Below, piece by piece: positions 5,895 through 6,937 of a stretch of DNA of 6,937 nucleotides (positions are counted from its first letter, which is position 1; every line of letters starts with the position of its first letter). A program made the translations under genes and the position numbers. The stretch lies in the NCBI GenBank assembly GCA_012511695.1, contig JAAZFO010000130.1, forward strand, positions 1 to 6,937, in the 5' to 3' direction. This DNA is from Erysipelotrichia bacterium. Lineage in GTDB: Bacteria > Bacillota_I > Bacilli_A > RFN20 > CAG-826. The notes below the pieces were generated by a model. That model did no database searches. It was not told the origin of the DNA and saw only the letters and a program-made list of their open reading frames with translations.

Positions 5895-6458
5895 TTAAGC
5901 GTTGAAATTGCTCTTACTGATATTCTCACTTACCGCCATGCCAAAAATACTGTAGGCAATATCAGCCATCTCTTTTGCTTTTAGATCGAGATTGAGTTCT
6001 AACCACATCGATAAAACATTGGCGATCCCACCCGCTAAAAAAGCAGCTGCCAAGCGATTAAAAACTAAGTTACCAGTCCCAGATAAATTCCATCGCCCGG
6101 CCAAATAAGAACCATAACCAGTATACTTTTCCACTAATAGGTGTTCTTTGGCTGCGCGTTTTAAAAGGCGAATTTGACGGGCATACTTATGGACGTAATT
6201 GAAAGCTTCAAAAAGAAAAGTATAAACATCATTAACTTTCTTTTCGTTGATAATGTTCACAAATGTCTCAAAACGCTCATCGCAGTAGTTGATAAAAATA
6301 TCTTCTTTATTATTAAAATACCGGTAAAAAGACATCCGCGAGACATTAGCTTTTTGGCAGATGTGTGTCACTGTAATATCTTTATAGGGATGTTTGAACA
6401 TTAAACTATAGAGGGCAATGTTGATATATTCCTTTGTGTTATGCTTGTGAAAAGCCAT
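5895..6458 (-). CDS. TetR/AcrR-family transcriptional regulator
   Basis: This is a probable ligand-responsive repressor of 187 residues. The N-terminal helix-turn-helix is clear: after a first helix (~8-22) come DITVTHICQKANVS and the recognition segment RMSFYRYFNNKEDIF (41-55), a textbook TetR pattern. The C-terminal half is all helical, with LAAAFLAGGIANVLSMWLEL and a following KEMADIAY like many Firmicute TetR C-terminal domains. Its ligand is unknown. I place the start at ATG 6458-6456 because GAGGTGA (6470-6464) sits five bases before it. In-frame GTG at 6467 and ATG at 6464 are upstream, but they lie inside that ribosome binding site. A perfect palindrome overlaps its proposed -10, indicating autoregulation, and a related palindrome lies toward the divergent gene, the likely main target. 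The next gene on this strand is nrdD, 199 bp away; a regulatory link to it is not shown. Confidence 0.9.
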   Translation of the reverse strand: MAFHKHNTKEYINIALYSLMFKHPYKDITVTHICQKANVSRMSFYRYFNNKEDIFINYCDERFETFVNIINEKKVNDVYTFLFEAFNYVHKYARQIRLLKRAAKEHLLVEKYTGYGSYLAGRWNLSGTGNLVFNRLAAAFLAGGIANVLSMWLELNLDLKAKEMADIAYSIFGMAVSENISKSNFNA

Positions 6459-6463
6459 AGTCA

Positions 6464-6470
6464 TCACCTC
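6464..6470 (-). promoter_or_regulatory. Shine-Dalgarno site that sets the TetR gene start
   Basis: GAGGTGA, reading downward from 6470, matches the anti-Shine-Dalgarno core and is followed after TGACT by ATG at 6458. Starting at the in-frame GTG 6467 would place the start codon within this site, so the longer 190-residue version is unlikely. Confidence 0.75.
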
Positions 6471-6476
6471 GATTGA

Positions 6477-6492
6477 TGTTACAAATGTAACA
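6477..6492. promoter_or_regulatory. Palindromic operator O1 (TetR gene side)
   Basis: TGTTACA (6477-6483), AA, TGTAACA (6486-6492) is a perfect 7+7 inverted repeat with a two-base centre. Its size is usual for a TetR-family dimer site. It overlaps the proposed -10 of the TetR gene and lies 18 bases before its start codon. It shares GTTA(C/T)A-AA-T(G/A)TAAC with a second site at 6549-6564. Confidence 0.7.
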
Positions 6493-6513
6493 CAGAAAAA
6501 TAACCCTGTTCAA
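6484..6513 (-). promoter_or_regulatory. Candidate promoter of the TetR gene
   Basis: TTGAAC (6513 to 6508, 4 of 6) and an extended -10, TGT-TACATT (-10 at 6489 to 6484, 4 of 6), are 18 bp apart. Transcription would begin near 6477, leaving a leader of about 19 nt that includes the GAGGTGA site. Repressor bound at the overlapping palindrome would block it. Confidence 0.4.
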
Positions 6514-6548
6514 TAAATAATTATAAAAATATAAAAATGATTTATATC

Positions 6549-6564
6549 AGTTATAAATATAACT
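6549..6564. promoter_or_regulatory. Palindromic operator O2 (divergent gene side)
   Basis: AGTTATA (6549-6555), AA, TATAACT (6558-6564) is a second perfect 7+7 inverted repeat with the same AA centre as O1. The two differ only at the outermost pair and at one inner pair (C/G to T/A), each changed symmetrically. The centres are 72 bp apart, close to seven helical turns. O2 abuts the proposed -35 of the rightward promoter. Confidence 0.65.
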
Positions 6565-6592
6565 TGTGCACTGCTCGGACAATCGGTAAAAT
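6564..6592 (+). promoter_or_regulatory. Candidate promoter of the divergent gene starting at 6724
   Basis: TTGTGC (6564-6569, weak, 3 of 6) and TAAAAT (6587-6592, 5 of 6) are spaced by 17 bp. The start would be near 6599, giving a leader of about 125 nt. Its -35 touches O2. The -35 match is poor, so this is tentative. Confidence 0.3.
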
Positions 6593-6610
6593 AAAATCAT
6601 GAAAATTATC

Positions 6611-6652
6611 AAGGAAAAGGTAGTTCTTTTTCTTGTGGTAACGCTATCTTTT
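6611..6652 (+). other. Two mutually exclusive hairpins in the leader of the 6724 gene
   Basis: AAGGAAAA (6611-6618) can pair with TTTTTCTT (6627-6634), eight pairs including one G-U, with an 8-nt loop. Alternatively AAAAGGTAG (6615-6623) can pair with CTATCTTTT (6644-6652), nine pairs including one G-U. They share bases, so only one can form, as in attenuators. Both are AU-rich and weak. The same stretch holds an 18-codon frame (6599-6655) with a hydrophobic end but no ribosome binding site. Confidence 0.2.
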
Positions 6653-6723
6653 TAAAAGGTTTGTTTGATTAAAGGTCGTCAAAACATTAACCGAAATACA
6701 ATCTAAAGAAGTGAAAGGTAACT

Positions 6724-6937
6724 ATGGAAAAGAAAAAGAAAAGAGTTAAAATTAGTCGCATCGAAAAAGAGATTGCTTTATACAATAAGTTCGGATGGCA
6801 CCAAGTCGGCTCCGAAAAAGAGCGCCGAGACAAGACGGTTGTTTTAATTTTTGAAAGAGATAAAAAGAAAATTGGAAAAAGCTATCGGAAAGTCAAACGA
6901 TTAGAAAAAGACTATGAAAAAATGAAAAAAGCGACAC
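6724..6937 (+). CDS. Unrecognised highly charged protein, N-terminal part (3' end outside window)
   Basis: The frame opens at ATG 6724 after AAAGG (6714-6718, five bases before) and is open to the window edge, giving 71 residues. I do not recognise the family. About half the residues are charged (37 of 71, including 19 Lys), beginning with a run MEKKKKR. The middle, around GWHQVGSE and TVVLIFERDKKK, looks like a short beta pair, with helices before (SRIEKEIALYNKFG) and after (SYRKVKRLEKDYEKM). There is no signal peptide or membrane segment in the visible part. It could be the cytosolic N-terminus of a longer, possibly membrane-bound protein, which cannot be seen here. Its position, divergent from a TetR gene with paired palindromes between them, makes it the likely regulated target. 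Efflux-type genes often sit in this position, but nothing in the visible residues shows it. Confidence 0.7.
   Translation, partial: MEKKKKRVKISRIEKEIALYNKFGWHQVGSEKERRDKTVVLIFERDKKKIGKSYRKVKRLEKDYEKMKKAT

Noticed and set aside
6465..6467. GTG start for the TetR gene giving a 190-residue protein.
   Set aside because: The codon lies inside the GAGGTGA ribosome binding site, which is well placed for the ATG at 6458.
1..6937. CRISPR arrays, tRNA or rRNA genes, insertion sequences and attachment sites.
   Set aside because: No direct-repeat arrays, cloverleaf sequences, rRNA segments, transposase-like proteins or flanking terminal repeats were seen.

Overview
The window looks like chromosomal DNA of an anaerobic, low-GC Gram-positive-type bacterium (Bacilli / Erysipelotrichia / Mollicutes relatives). 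I base this on AT-rich coding sequence with many AAA and TTA codons, a Clostridia/Bacilli-style class III ribonucleotide reductase, an AGGAGG Shine-Dalgarno site, and TetR and Crp/Fnr regulators of Firmicute type. TGA acts as a stop (end of the dCMP deaminase gene), so the Mycoplasma code does not apply. A species cannot be named from the sequence alone.

Layout. Positions 1-381 (+) hold the 3' part of a Crp/Fnr-family regulator. It meets, tail to tail with one base between stops, a minus-strand pair: dCMP deaminase (1174-1659) followed by folD (383-1177), coupled by an ATGA overlap. A 64-bp divergent promoter region (1660-1723) separates the pair from nrdG (1724-2410, +). The nrdG 3' end overlaps by 32 bp the 3' end of a thioredoxin-reductase-like flavoprotein gene (2379-3317, -), which lies two bases downstream of nrdD (3320-5695, -). 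The nrdD product carries a redoxin domain after its glycyl-radical motif. Upstream of nrdD is a 199-bp gap with a strong ribosome binding site and a bulged inverted repeat. Next come a TetR-family regulator (5895-6458, -) and a 265-bp divergent region with two related perfect palindromes. The window ends in the start of an unrecognised, very charged protein (6724 onward, +).

How the genes work together. Most of the window concerns DNA precursors. NrdD, activated by the radical-SAM enzyme NrdG, makes deoxyribonucleotides without oxygen. dCMP deaminase turns dCMP into dUMP, and FolD handles the 5,10-methylene-tetrahydrofolate that thymidylate synthase needs to convert dUMP to dTMP. The redoxin fused to NrdD, with the flavoprotein in the same operon, suggests a dedicated thiol electron path to the reductase instead of formate. 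The flavoprotein keeps its FAD site and CxxC but has lost the usual NADPH motifs, so its electron donor is an open question. The TetR gene and the divergent charged-protein gene form a separate, probably autoregulated module.
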